64,000 bases of DNA from Deltaproteobacteria bacterium (lineage in GTDB: Bacteria > Desulfobacterota > BSN033 > WVXP01): assembly GCA_019308905.1 (NCBI GenBank), contig JAFDHF010000003.1:74282-138281 (forward strand), written 5' to 3'. How positions within the stretch are numbered: the first letter of the stretch is position 1; each line of letters starts with the position of its first letter. The notes under the pieces are model-generated. The model worked only from the letters and a program-made list of their open reading frames with translations, was not told the origin of the DNA and did no database searches. Made by a program: the position numbers and the translations under genes. Shown here piece by piece: positions 33,028 through 42,351 of this stretch.

Positions 33028-33867
33028 ATGATCATCGATGGGCATACCCATATCTTTCCCCGCAAGGTGCGCGAGAACCGGCATAGTTACTGCCAGATGG
33101 ATCCCGCCTTTCGCGAGATATACGGCAACGAAAAGGCAAAGCTGGTGGGACCCGAGTCCGTGATCGCAGCGATGGACGACGCTGGGGTCGACATGGCCGT
33201 TGTGTGCGGGTTCCCCTGGCAGAGCCATGACCTCTGTGTGATGACGAATGATGCGATCCTGGAGGCTGTCCAGCGTTTCCCCGGCCGGCTGGTGGGTTTT
33301 GGTTCGGTCTGCCTGGAAGAGCCGGAACGTGCGCCGAAAGAGATTGAACGCTGTGCTGAGGGGGGGCTTCGAGGGATCGGAGAGCTCGGCTTCTATACAC
33401 GGAAGATGACCCGGCAGGACTGTCTCAGGATGGCTCCCATCTGCAGGGGAGCGGTGGATCTGAAACTGCCCCTGCTCCTCCACGCCAATGAGACCGTGGG
33501 GCATTTCTATCCGGGCAAGGGTGATACGGACCTGAAGGAATTCTACTGGTTCATATCTTCCTACCCCGACCTTGTGATCATTCTGGCTCACTGGGGTGGT
33601 GGGCTCGTGTTTTATGAAATGATGCCCTCGGTGGCCCGGGTGACTCGGAGGGTCTACTATGACACAGCGGCCAGCCCTTTTCTTTACAGGGAGGTTGTCT
33701 ATCGGGTGGCCCATGAGATAGTTGGTCCAGATCGGATCATTTTCGGGAGCGACTACCCCCTTCTAGGGCCGGAACGGTACATCAGAGAGATAGAGGGGGC
33801 AGGCCTGGACCGATTATCCGTTGAGAAGATTCTGGGGGAGAATCTGAGGGGAATCCTTGCCCTGTAA
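33028..33867 (+). CDS. Amidohydrolase family metal-dependent hydrolase (amidohydrolase-2 type)
   Basis: 279 residues from ATG 33028. MIIDGHTHIFPRKVRE is the N-terminal metal-binding HxH motif of the amidohydrolase-2 (TIM-barrel) group. Further signs are LPLLLHANE (metal histidine), VIILAHWGGGLVFYEMM and a late IFGSDYPLLGP with the catalytic aspartate. Members include decarboxylases and lactonases; the substrate here is unknown. It follows the YrdC gene by 20 bp. Confidence 0.85.
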   Translation: MIIDGHTHIFPRKVRENRHSYCQMDPAFREIYGNEKAKLVGPESVIAAMDDAGVDMAVVCGFPWQSHDLCVMTNDAILEAVQRFPGRLVGFGSVCLEEPERAPKEIERCAEGGLRGIGELGFYTRKMTRQDCLRMAPICRGAVDLKLPLLLHANETVGHFYPGKGDTDLKEFYWFISSYPDLVIILAHWGGGLVFYEMMPSVARVTRRVYYDTAASPFLYREVVYRVAHEIVGPDRIIFGSDYPLLGPERYIREIEGAGLDRLSVEKILGENLRGILAL

Positions 33868-33939
33868 GGTGCCTTGCTCTTTCCAGGCCGGGAGCATGGA
33901 GTCGTTACCCTTGCCCCGGCTGGAGTGGCTCACAGGAGG

Positions 33940-35337
33940 ATGCAAATAGGACCGAAAAAGCCGGCGGGAGATCTTTTCGGAGGAGAGGCCGGTAGGGTGT
34001 CGAGGCAGTGGGCCCCCCTGGCTGAACGGATGCGGCCCGAGACCCTCGATGACTTCGTGGGGCAGCAGCATCTGTTGGGGGAGGGGAAGGTTCTCAGGGA
34101 CACCATCGAGAAGGGCCATATCTACTCCATGATATTTTGGGGTCCTCCTGGAACGGGGAAAACCACCCTAGCCCGGATCGTGGCTCGTGCCTCGGGCTGC
34201 CACTTTATCAGTTTCAGCGCCGTTCTTTCCGGTGTTAAGGAGATTCGAGAGGTCATCGAAGAGGCGAAGGGACGGATGAAGTACCATGGCCAGAGGACCG
34301 TCCTTTTTGTCGACGAGATTCACCGTTTCAACAAGGCCCAGCAGGATGCTTTCCTGCCCCACGTGGAAAGGGGTACCCTGATTCTGATAGGGGCAACCAC
34401 GGAAAACCCCTCCTTCGAGGTCATATCTCCCCTGCTGTCCAGAGCAAGAGTCTTTGTTTTGGAGCCTCTCTGTGTGGAGGAGATTATGGAGATTTTGAGG
34501 CGGGCACTCGGCGACAGGGAGAGGGGGCTGGGCGGATTGGAGGTGAAGGCCTCCGATGAATTTCTCAGAAACCTGGCCGTCTTTGCCAACGGAGACGCCA
34601 GGGTCGGCCTGAGCACCTTGGAACTCGCCGTGGAACTGGCACCTTCTGATCAGAGAACCGGAAGAGCCCTGACAGAGGAAGTCCTGAAAAAGGTTTTGGG
34701 CAGGAAGTCTCTGGTTTACGATAAGAATGGTGAGGAACACTACAACCTCATCTCTGCCTTCCACAAGAGCCTGCGAGGCGGAGACCCGGATGCGGCACTC
34801 TACTGGTTGGGAAGGATGCTGGAGGCAGGGGAAGACCCCCTTTACGTGGCTCGAAGGATGGTCCGCTTTGCATCGGAAGACGTGGGAAACGCCGATCCTC
34901 AGGCTTTGCAGATGGCACTAGCAGCGGCTGAGGCTTTCCGGTTCCTGGGTTCTCCCGAAGGAGATCTGGCACTGGCCCAGGCAGCCGTATACCTGGCGAC
35001 CGCGCCTAAGAGCAACGCCATCTATACGGCCCACCGGGATATGATACGAGACGTCCGAGAAAAGAAGACGCTCCCGGTTCCCATGCACCTGAGGAACGCT
35101 CCTACGAGGCTTATGAAGGAGTTGGGTTACGGGAGAGAGTACAAGTATCCTCATGATTATCCGGGTCGGTTCGTGGAGGAGGATTATTTTCCCGAAAACC
35201 TGAAGGGGAGAGTGTACTATCGACCACGGGAAAGCGGGTTTGAGAAGGAGATCAGGGCCCGACTCGCCGCCTGGTGGAAAGACAGAAGGAAGAGCAGAGA
35301 ACCAGGTGGCGGGAGTGAAAGAGGAGCTCCACCTTGA
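33940..35337 (+). CDS. rarA: Replication-associated recombination protein RarA (MgsA) AAA ATPase
   Basis: 465 residues. The start is uncertain because the AGGAGG site touches ATG 33940; GTG 33925 is possible. Walker A is WGPPGTGKTTLARI and Walker B is VLFVDEIHRFNKAQQDAFLP, followed by ATTENPSFEVISPLLSRARVF. The C-terminal tetramerisation region has VYLATAPKSNAIYTA and 'PVPMHLRNAPTRLMKELGYG.EYKYPHDYPG'. RarA acts at stalled replication forks and single-stranded DNA ends. Its stop overlaps the lptF start by 4 bp. Confidence 0.95.
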   Translation: MQIGPKKPAGDLFGGEAGRVSRQWAPLAERMRPETLDDFVGQQHLLGEGKVLRDTIEKGHIYSMIFWGPPGTGKTTLARIVARASGCHFISFSAVLSGVKEIREVIEEAKGRMKYHGQRTVLFVDEIHRFNKAQQDAFLPHVERGTLILIGATTENPSFEVISPLLSRARVFVLEPLCVEEIMEILRRALGDRERGLGGLEVKASDEFLRNLAVFANGDARVGLSTLELAVELAPSDQRTGRALTEEVLKKVLGRKSLVYDKNGEEHYNLISAFHKSLRGGDPDAALYWLGRMLEAGEDPLYVARRMVRFASEDVGNADPQALQMALAAAEAFRFLGSPEGDLALAQAAVYLATAPKSNAIYTAHRDMIRDVREKKTLPVPMHLRNAPTRLMKELGYGREYKYPHDYPGRFVEEDYFPENLKGRVYYRPRESGFEKEIRARLAAWWKDRRKSREPGGGSERGAPP

Positions 35338-36512
35338 AAAGGAGGAAGATATTCTTCTATGTGCTGAGGGAGATTCTGGCTCCATTGGGCATGGGACTGG
35401 GTGTAATCACTTTCGTGCTTCTGGTGGGGAGAATGTTCAAGCTTTCAGACCTGGTCATCAACAAGGGCGTGAACCTTGTCGATGTTATCAAACTCTTCGT
35501 CTTTGTCCTCCCTAATTTCCTGGTCTTCGCAATCCCCATGGCCCTGCTTCTCGGTGTGCTTCTGGCATTCGGAAGACTGTCAGGCGACCACGAGCTCACG
35601 GCGATGAAGGCTTCTGGGATAAGTCTGTTTCAGCTGGTTCCTCCGGTCTTGACGGTCTCTCTTCTCTGCTGCCTGGCTGCCGCGTTGATGGCGATTTATG
35701 CCCTTCCCTGGGGAAGCAGGAGTTTCAGAAATACGCTTTACGAGATCGCCCGAACCAAGGTGCATATCGAGTTGAAACCCCGTGTCTTCAATGACAGCTT
35801 CCCCGGGCTTGTCTTCTATGTCGATGGAATGAATCCCAGGGGGGACAGGATGGAGGGGGTCTTGATCCAGGATGAGAGGGACAGGGAGCAGAGGCAGGTC
35901 GTTGTCGCGAAAGTAGCCCAAGTGGTGTCAGACCCTGATAAAGGGGAGGTGATCCTGGTACTGGAGGATGGAAGCATCCATATCACGGACCGGGAAGAGA
36001 GCTTTTACCGGAAAATCGATTTTGATACCTACTCCATGAGGTTGGATCTTGCCGGTTCTCTTGGAGGCAACGGGGAGATCAGGACCATGGACAGTGAGAA
36101 GTCGATTGGGGAGTTGAGGAAGGAGATCAGAGAGAAGGAGGCGAGAGGAGAGGAGTCGATCCACGAGAGAGTCGTGATCAATGAGAAATACGCTTTTCCG
36201 TTTACCTCGATTGCGTTCGGGCTTTTGGGAATCGCTATCGGGGTACGGCCCCCCAGATCCGGGAGGTCATACAGTCTCGTCAAGAGCCTCGGTGTGATCC
36301 TTGGGTACTACGTGCTGATGACCGCCATGGAGGCTCTGGCCGCAAGAGCGGTCTTGACGCCATGGGTAGCCACGTGGATCCCCAATGCGGTCTTTTTCTC
36401 CCTTGGAGTCTTTCTTCTCGTCAGGAGAGGCCTCGAAAGACCTTCTTCAATTGGAGACAGGTTAGGCTGGCTACTGGATGAGGTGGCAACTCGGATCAGA
36501 CCGAAGGGGTAA
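35334..36512 (+). CDS. lptF: LPS export ABC transporter permease LptF
   Basis: 392 residues from TTG 35334 with GAGGAG upstream. YjgP/YjgQ family: three N-terminal membrane segments (LGVITFVLLVGRMF, VLPNFLVFAIPMALLLGVLLAFGRLSGDHELTAMKASGIS, VSLLCCLAAALMAI), a periplasmic beta-jellyroll in the middle, and three C-terminal segments (FTSIAFGLLGIAIGV, LGVILGYYVLMTAMEAL, IPNAVFFSLGVFLLV). LptF with LptG and LptB extracts LPS from the inner membrane. lptG does not follow it here, which is unusual. Confidence 0.9.
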   Translation: MKRRKIFFYVLREILAPLGMGLGVITFVLLVGRMFKLSDLVINKGVNLVDVIKLFVFVLPNFLVFAIPMALLLGVLLAFGRLSGDHELTAMKASGISLFQLVPPVLTVSLLCCLAAALMAIYALPWGSRSFRNTLYEIARTKVHIELKPRVFNDSFPGLVFYVDGMNPRGDRMEGVLIQDERDREQRQVVVAKVAQVVSDPDKGEVILVLEDGSIHITDREESFYRKIDFDTYSMRLDLAGSLGGNGEIRTMDSEKSIGELRKEIREKEARGEESIHERVVINEKYAFPFTSIAFGLLGIAIGVRPPRSGRSYSLVKSLGVILGYYVLMTAMEALAARAVLTPWVATWIPNAVFFSLGVFLLVRRGLERPSSIGDRLGWLLDEVATRIRPKG

Positions 36513-36606
36513 GATGGCCTGCCGTGAAATGGAGCGAGGCATGTAAGGTAGCTAGATTGCAAAGAATTCTTCGTCGGAAAGCGAGAAAGCTCAGGCCCCG
36601 TTTTGC

Positions 36607-36660
36607 TTGACAATGGAGGGCCTTTCTGTTAATTATTCAAAAATCCTTTAACTGGTTAAA
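36607..36660 (+). promoter_or_regulatory. Promoter region and palindromic operator upstream of the TPR-TolQ-TolR-TonB operon
   Basis: A perfect TTGACA (36607-36612) is followed after 17 bp by TAATTA in an AT-rich stretch. A perfect 14-bp palindrome TTTAACTGGTTAAA lies at 36647-36660, where a repressor or activator could bind. It is ~50-100 bp upstream of the GTG at 36710. The -10 match is only fair. Confidence 0.5.
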
Positions 36661-36709
36661 ATTACTTCTCTATTAGGCAGCCGGTGAGACATTTTGAGGG
36701 TAGTCCAAC

Positions 36710-39700
36710 GTGAAGATCTTCTTTGATTCCCGTCTCTCTTCCTCCTCGTGTCCAAGAGGGTTGAGGGGATTTTCCCTTCTCAGGACGACTGTACTGGTCC
36801 TTTTGGCCTGCTCTTTGAGCCTTACAGGTCGTCATACCATCAAGGGAGAGGAAAGACCCCTGGACTTGGATATTCCGGCAGTAGTCTTTTTTGGCAAGGA
36901 TTCCTCTGTTTTTCATGAGATCTCGGAAATGCCCCTTCCATCGTTTGTTGCCCGTGGCGCCAAGGAGGAACCGAGGGTCGACTTTGGAGTACTCCAGAGG
37001 GTCGAGAGAGGGGAGAAGGGTGCTCCTCCTGCCAAGGCACCAGGATGTGCCTATTCGGGAGCCGTGCCTACTTCTGCAGCCAGGGTCGTCCAGGGGGCCA
37101 AGGCCGATTACAGGAAAGGCATGAAGCGGTATGTTTCCGGGAATTTTGAAGGGGCGATCAAATCCCTTGAACAAGCCGCGGAGGCATATCCGGGGAGTGA
37201 ATTAAGCGGCTACAGCCTCTACTATATGGGCGAGTCGTTGTATCACCTGGGAAGACGTGATGAGGCTTTGAAGAGATTTCAGCAGGTGGTCGAGAACTAC
37301 CCGGGCCATCCCATGGTAGATTGGGCTCGCTACTCCATTGGTTGGATCTTTATGGAAGAGGGGGACTTTGAGAAGGCTCTTTCCCAATTTCAGCTCCTTG
37401 CCAAGGGTCCGAAAGACAACCCTCTCACGAGAGAAGCCCTTTTCTGGACCGGGGAGGCCCTGGCGAAACTAGGACACATGGAAGATGGGATCGCCTCGAA
37501 GCGGCTCTTCCTTGCCACCTATCCCACCCACCAGAGAGCTCTGGATGTGCGCTTCTCCATTGGGAGAGATCTTTACCGTATTGCTCGCTTCGAAGAGGCA
37601 GCCGGAGTTTTCAGGGAAGTGGTGGATTCCGGTCCTTCTGAACGTCTGAAAGGCGACGCCGTCCTCGGTCTGGGACTCAGCCTGATCCGTGCGGGGAGTT
37701 ATGACGAGGGGACCTCCGTACTGAAGGGATATCTCCAGGAATCACCCGACAGTCCTGTGGCGGATTCGATTCTCTGTGCACTGGTGAGAGGTTACCTGGG
37801 CAAAGATGAGAGCGAGGAGGCTCTGAAGACCTACGAAGCGTTGCTTGCGCGATTTCCATATTTCGAGGGCACGGACAACGCCCTTTTCGATATCGCCTAT
37901 TCCTATCTTCAGAAGGGAGACTATTCAGCGTCAATAGAGCTCTACCGGAAGCTTCTCAGGATCCATCCCGAGAGCGACTTGAAGGCTCTTGTCTATTTCA
38001 ACCTCGGCGAAGCCTTCTACAACCTGAAGCGATACGAGGAGGCAGCCACGTCCTACGGGCTTGCCAGAGATGTGGCGCAACAGCAGACGATCGTGGACGA
38101 AACCCTGTTCAAGATGGGGCTCTGTCTATATCAGGAGAGAAGGTACGGCAAGGCCATTGAATCTTGGGAACTCCTGCTCAAGAATTCCCCGGATTCGGTT
38201 CGACGGCAGGAAACGCTTTATTGGATGGCAGAGGCTTTTCTGCAGAGAAGGAATCCGAGAAAGGCCATGGCACTGTTTAAAGAATTTGAGGGGAGTCCGG
38301 ACTTTTATCCCAGGGTGCTCAACAGCCTGGGGCGTTACTACTTCCAGGAGGGAGATTGGAACTCTGCTATCAGGAGTTTTCTTGAACTCCTGGATCGCTA
38401 CCCGAATCATCCTCTATCATCGGACGTCCAACTTAGACTCGGAGAGGCTTTCTACAACAGAAAAGACTATTCCAAGGCGCTATTCTATCTGGATCAGCTT
38501 ATCGAACACGGAGGTGGCGGGAGCCTGGATCGCGCCTATTTCATCGAGGGCCGGATCTACTACAGGGAGGGTAGGTTCGATCTCGCCGTTGATCGACTAT
38601 CGAGGATTCCGGAAGAGTTCCCTGGGAGTCCTCTGGTTGTGGAAGCAAGGTACTGGATTGCTTGGTCTCATTACAGGAGAGGCATGTATGAAGAGGCAGC
38701 GGAGGAATTCAGGCGTGTGGCGGAAAACACGCCTCCTTCGAGATTCGCTTCACAGGCTCTGTTGAGGATCGGGGACTGTTACTACAACCTCGGACTTTAC
38801 ATGAAGGCGACCCTCACGTACCTCCAGGTTATCCGGGACTTTCCCCGGTCCAAGGAGGCACCGGAAGCGGAGTATGGAATTCTTTTGACCTTCGAGCGCC
38901 AGAAGAGATACACCAATTTCGTGGATCGGGCCAGAGACTTCCTATCAAAATACCCTGACAATCCATTGGGAGCGGATGTCCTGTTCAGGTTGGGCGGGTA
39001 CTACCTTGGAAGCAACGAGGTGGACATGGCCGTCGGTGCCTACCGGGAGTTGCTCCGGAGGTATTCCAGGAGTGAACTCGCAGACGATGCTCAATTCAAG
39101 CTCGGGGAGATCTACAGGGAACGGAAGGATTTCGAAAAGGCCCGCATCGAGTTCGGCCGTGTAGTCAAACTCTATCCAAAGAGCAACTACCTTGTGGATG
39201 CCTACTTTGGAATCGCCGAGAGTTGCTTCGCCCTCGGCGACTATCGGAGGGCCTTGGAGGGGTACAGGCGCGTGGCCGTGAGGTTCTCTGCCAGCCATCT
39301 GGCCGGAAAGGCCTATCTCAGAGCAGCCGATTGCTTCGAGAGGCTCGGAAGGACAGACCTGGCCGAAAAGAGGCTCGCCGAGCTCATGGAGACCTACCCG
39401 AATGACCCGATCCGCTTTGAAGCTGCCCTCAAATTGGGGTTGATTCTTTTCAGAGACGTGCGATATTCTGAGGCTGTCAAAGTCTTGAGGAGCGCGACAA
39501 AATCGGGGGATCCCGAGGTGGCCAGTCTCGCCCAAGTAAGAATCGGCGAAGCCTACCGAAAAATGGGAGACAGCAACACGGCCATCGTTGAGTTCATGAA
39601 GGCCATCTATCTCTATCCCGGTCAGAGGCGACAGGTGGATACGGCTTTGCTCCAGGCCGGAGAGATCTATGTGGAACAGGGAAAATGGGCCGAAGCCAGG

Positions 39701-39802
39701 CGGGTCTGTTCGAAACTCATGGAGACGTCCCGTTCGGAGGCGGTGCGTGAGAGGGCTAGAAACATACTGAAGGAGATCGACCGGAGAATCGGAAACCAAT
39801 AG
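36710..39802 (+). CDS. Large periplasmic TPR-repeat protein
   Basis: 1030 residues from GTG 36710. A signal peptide (LLRTTVLVLLACSLSLTG) is followed by a short linker and then near-continuous TPR units from ~residue 130 to the end. Many units fit the YbgF/BamD-type pattern: 'YPGSELSGYSLYYMGESLYHLGRRDEALKRFQQVVENYPG', 'SDVQLRLGEAFYNRKDYSKALFYLDQLI'. There are roughly 20 or more. It is 9 bp ahead of the TolQ-like gene. A periplasmic scaffold working with the TolQ/TolR/TonB energy-transducing proteins is likely. It resembles the TPR proteins that accompany motility- or envelope-linked TolQR sets in Myxococcota. Confidence 0.85.
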   Translation: MKIFFDSRLSSSSCPRGLRGFSLLRTTVLVLLACSLSLTGRHTIKGEERPLDLDIPAVVFFGKDSSVFHEISEMPLPSFVARGAKEEPRVDFGVLQRVERGEKGAPPAKAPGCAYSGAVPTSAARVVQGAKADYRKGMKRYVSGNFEGAIKSLEQAAEAYPGSELSGYSLYYMGESLYHLGRRDEALKRFQQVVENYPGHPMVDWARYSIGWIFMEEGDFEKALSQFQLLAKGPKDNPLTREALFWTGEALAKLGHMEDGIASKRLFLATYPTHQRALDVRFSIGRDLYRIARFEEAAGVFREVVDSGPSERLKGDAVLGLGLSLIRAGSYDEGTSVLKGYLQESPDSPVADSILCALVRGYLGKDESEEALKTYEALLARFPYFEGTDNALFDIAYSYLQKGDYSASIELYRKLLRIHPESDLKALVYFNLGEAFYNLKRYEEAATSYGLARDVAQQQTIVDETLFKMGLCLYQERRYGKAIESWELLLKNSPDSVRRQETLYWMAEAFLQRRNPRKAMALFKEFEGSPDFYPRVLNSLGRYYFQEGDWNSAIRSFLELLDRYPNHPLSSDVQLRLGEAFYNRKDYSKALFYLDQLIEHGGGGSLDRAYFIEGRIYYREGRFDLAVDRLSRIPEEFPGSPLVVEARYWIAWSHYRRGMYEEAAEEFRRVAENTPPSRFASQALLRIGDCYYNLGLYMKATLTYLQVIRDFPRSKEAPEAEYGILLTFERQKRYTNFVDRARDFLSKYPDNPLGADVLFRLGGYYLGSNEVDMAVGAYRELLRRYSRSELADDAQFKLGEIYRERKDFEKARIEFGRVVKLYPKSNYLVDAYFGIAESCFALGDYRRALEGYRRVAVRFSASHLAGKAYLRAADCFERLGRTDLAEKRLAELMETYPNDPIRFEAALKLGLILFRDVRYSEAVKVLRSATKSGDPEVASLAQVRIGEAYRKMGDSNTAIVEFMKAIYLYPGQRRQVDTALLQAGEIYVEQGKWAEARRVCSKLMETSRSEAVRERARNILKEIDRRIGNQ

Positions 39803-39811
39803 GAGGCGGAG

Positions 39812-40414
39812 ATGTATGCTATGATAGTGAAAGGGGGATGGGTCATGATCCCGATCGCCCTGTGTTCTGTAGTTGCCCTTGCCATTTTCCTGGAGCGCTT
39901 GTGGAGCCTGCGAAGAAGCAGGGTGATACCGAGGGATTTCCTCATAGAGGTGGAGGATCTCATTCGCCGAGAGAAAATACCCGAGGCTATTACCAGGTGC
40001 CGAACCGATGAATCGTCCATGGCGAATATCATCCTCGCCGGCATCCGCCATTTTGGGAAGCGAAGGGAGGTCATCAAGGAGAGCATTCAGGAGGTGGGAC
40101 GGAAGGAGGCCTCGGTCCTGGAACGCTACATAAACGTCATCGGCACGATCGCCGTAATCTCCCCTCTTCTCGGTCTATTGGGTACCGTGACGGGAATGAT
40201 CAAAGCCTTCGAGGTGATTACCATGCGTGGAGTGGGGAATCCCGGCGATCTGGCCGGAGGGATATCAGAGGCTTTGATAACCACGGCGGCAGGACTGATT
40301 GTTGCCATTCCCACTTATGTAGTCTATCGTTACTTGGCGGACAAGGCTGACGCATTGATAATGGAGATGGAAGAGAACTCCATTCGAGTGGCCGATCTTC
40401 TGAAGGAGAGGTAG
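39812..40414 (+). CDS. MotA/TolQ/ExbB proton-channel family protein
   Basis: 200 residues, full length for this family. An N-terminal membrane helix (GGWVMIPIALCSVVALAIFLERLW), a cytoplasmic loop, and two further helices (IAVISPLLGLLGTVTGMIKAF and 'GGISEALITTAAGLIVAIPTYVVYRYL') with the conserved GLLGTVxGM and EAL-TTxxGLxVAIP motifs. It forms the proton channel that drives envelope work with the TolR-like partner 19 bp downstream. Confidence 0.93.
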   Translation: MYAMIVKGGWVMIPIALCSVVALAIFLERLWSLRRSRVIPRDFLIEVEDLIRREKIPEAITRCRTDESSMANIILAGIRHFGKRREVIKESIQEVGRKEASVLERYINVIGTIAVISPLLGLLGTVTGMIKAFEVITMRGVGNPGDLAGGISEALITTAAGLIVAIPTYVVYRYLADKADALIMEMEENSIRVADLLKER

Positions 40415-40432
40415 GGCAGCACGGAGGAGTAA

Positions 40433-40858
40433 ATGCAGTTCAAGAAGACAAAACGGGTGGATCCTAGAATGGACATCACCCCCCTGATTGATGTGGTCCT
40501 TCTTCTGGTGATCTTCTTCATGCTGACTACCACCTTTGTGGGTGCGCCGGCCATCAAGGTCAACCTGCCCAAATCTTCAGCCAGGGAAATAGCCAAGGAG
40601 CGGAAGGAGGTCAAGGTAACTATCACGAAAGACGGCAAACTCTATGTGGATCGAGAGACGGGTGGTCCAATAAGCCTGAAAGAACTCAGGAAGGTTCTCA
40701 ACAAGGTGGCCAGGGAGAACCGGGACACCATGGTCATTATCCGTGCCGATGAGAACACCATCCATGGAAATGTCGTGGCAGTCATGGACGTCGCGAAGAA
40801 TGCGGGTTTGAACAGGCTCGCCATCGCAACGAAACTCGGAAAGAGAGGAAGAAGGTAG
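40433..40858 (+). CDS. ExbD/TolR family biopolymer transport protein
   Basis: 141 residues. A short cytoplasmic start, then one membrane helix with the essential aspartate (MDITPLIDVVLLLVIFFMLTTTF), then a periplasmic TolR/ExbD domain (EVKVTITKDGKLYVDRE, VIIRADENTIHGNVVAVMDVAKNAGLNRLAIAT). It pairs with the TolQ-like channel. Stop at 40858 is 2 bp from the next start. Confidence 0.94.
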   Translation: MQFKKTKRVDPRMDITPLIDVVLLLVIFFMLTTTFVGAPAIKVNLPKSSAREIAKERKEVKVTITKDGKLYVDRETGGPISLKELRKVLNKVARENRDTMVIIRADENTIHGNVVAVMDVAKNAGLNRLAIATKLGKRGRR

Positions 40859-40860
40859 GA

Positions 40861-41703
40861 TTGAAGAACACCGTTGGGAAGGGCCTGTTGATCTTTCTTT
40901 TCTGTTCCCTTGCCATCCATCTCCTACTGGCAATGGCGCTGCCCGATTTCATGGGGAACGATTCGGGTATCATCCCGATTCAGCTTCTAGGATCGAGGGG
41001 AGTGGACCTGGAGGTCTTGCCCCAGCCCGTTGCGGGAAGGTTACGTGAAGCCGGCCGGAAGGGAGTCCAGCCTGATACGAAGGTGCCCCCTGTGGACTTG
41101 CTTGTCTTGGAAAAGAGAATGGAGGAGTTGAGTCTGGGAGAGAACCTGAAAGCCCCCTCTGCCGATGTGCTCTTTGCTCCTGTGCAGAAGGCGGCGTCCA
41201 AAGAACAGGCTCTGCAGGCTTGGCCTTTCTACAAGGAGGTGGCCAAGGCCTTCGAAGAGGCGAGGGGATCGGGTCAACCTTACCCGGGCCCTGAGTTGGC
41301 CGTGGAGATTGGTGCCGATGCTCTCAAGAATGAGAACGTCGAGGTCGATCCGGGTGAACAGAGGGTGATGGCACGCCTCTGCCTGACAGCCGCAAAGAAG
41401 ATCCCGGGAAAAGGGAAGAACGGGAAGCTTGGAATCTCAGGGCCGGTCTCTCGACGAGAGCTCACCTATGTCCCGCCCGTACCGGATGTGAAGGCCCGGA
41501 TTGAAACCGAGTTCGAGATGAAATTCTGGGTCCGCCCGGACGGGACGATAGATCGGGTTATCCCTCTGAACCGGGCCGGAGATGTTGAACTCGAAAGGGT
41601 GGCTGCAAACTACCTCCGAAAGTGGCGCTTTCGAGCCATTCCTGCCAACAAGCCCCAGATCGAACAGTGGGGGACTGTAACCATCAAGTTCAGGCTTCAA
41701 TAG
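40861..41703 (+). CDS. TonB-family energy transducer
   Basis: 280 residues from TTG 40861, after GAAGAAGGTAGGA. An N-terminal membrane anchor (GLLIFLFCSLAIHLLLAMALP), a long periplasmic linker, and a C-terminal TonB-like domain (KFWVRPDGTIDRVIPLNRAGDVELERVAANYLRKWRFRAIPANKPQIEQWGTVTIKFRL) with the characteristic Y/W-R-F core. The linker is less proline-rich than classic TonB. It completes a four-gene operon with TPR, TolQ-like and TolR-like proteins. No TonB-dependent receptor is encoded in the window. Confidence 0.85.
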   Translation: MKNTVGKGLLIFLFCSLAIHLLLAMALPDFMGNDSGIIPIQLLGSRGVDLEVLPQPVAGRLREAGRKGVQPDTKVPPVDLLVLEKRMEELSLGENLKAPSADVLFAPVQKAASKEQALQAWPFYKEVAKAFEEARGSGQPYPGPELAVEIGADALKNENVEVDPGEQRVMARLCLTAAKKIPGKGKNGKLGISGPVSRRELTYVPPVPDVKARIETEFEMKFWVRPDGTIDRVIPLNRAGDVELERVAANYLRKWRFRAIPANKPQIEQWGTVTIKFRLQ

Positions 41704-41783
41704 TTCCGGGGATCTGGAAAAGGGGGGGTCGCAGATGATCACCCTCGGGTCGGCAGGCCCCCAGGAGACCGCCTTGCATCCCC

Positions 41784-42341
41784 TCAGGGTTTTTCCCGTC
41801 TTCCTGCCGCAAAACGCCGGTAGACAGCCTCTTTCTCCCCTCTGAGTTCCAGGAGCCAGTCGACCACTTCACGGACGGCACCGTATCCTCCCCTTGCCCG
41901 AGTGACATAGACGCTGTGGTCTTTCACCTCGGGACAGGCGTTGGAGACGGCTACGGGCAACCCGACCCGCCTCATTACGGGAAGGTCGAGAATATCGTCC
42001 CCCACGTAGCCGATCTGCAAGGGATTGAGGCCGTGTTTTTCGATCAGCATCTCCAGGGCGTCTTCCTTGTGGAAATAACCCTGGCATACCTCGTCCATGC
42101 TCAGTTCTTTAGCACGACGATCAACGGGCATGGATACCCGACCGGTGATGATTCCCACTTTCAGACCTGCTGCCCGGGCCAGAGTCACCCCCATGCCGTC
42201 TTGGATGTCGAACCGTTTGGCCTCCCCCGTCCGGCCCACAAGGATCACGCCCCCGTCCGTCATCACACCGTCGACGTCGAATAGCAGGAGACGGAGCCCG
42301 CAGGCCCGCCTTCTCATCTCGTCCTCTTCAAGAGTCAGCAC
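41784..42341 (-). CDS. kdsC: 3-deoxy-D-manno-octulosonate 8-phosphate phosphatase KdsC
   Basis: 185 residues; GTG 42341 or ATG 42317 could start it. A C0-capped HAD phosphatase with LLLFDVDGVMTDGGVIL (nucleophile and acid/base aspartates), VGIITGRVS (motif II), and GYVGDDILDLPVMRRVGLPVAVSNA (motifs III-IV). KdsC removes phosphate from Kdo-8-phosphate. It is the last gene in the kdsB-kdsA-fusion-kdsC operon, 10 bp after the fusion gene stop. Confidence 0.93.
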   Translation of the reverse strand: MLTLEEDEMRRRACGLRLLLFDVDGVMTDGGVILVGRTGEAKRFDIQDGMGVTLARAAGLKVGIITGRVSMPVDRRAKELSMDEVCQGYFHKEDALEMLIEKHGLNPLQIGYVGDDILDLPVMRRVGLPVAVSNACPEVKDHSVYVTRARGGYGAVREVVDWLLELRGEKEAVYRRFAAGRREKP

Positions 42342-42351
42342 GCGTGGCTCC

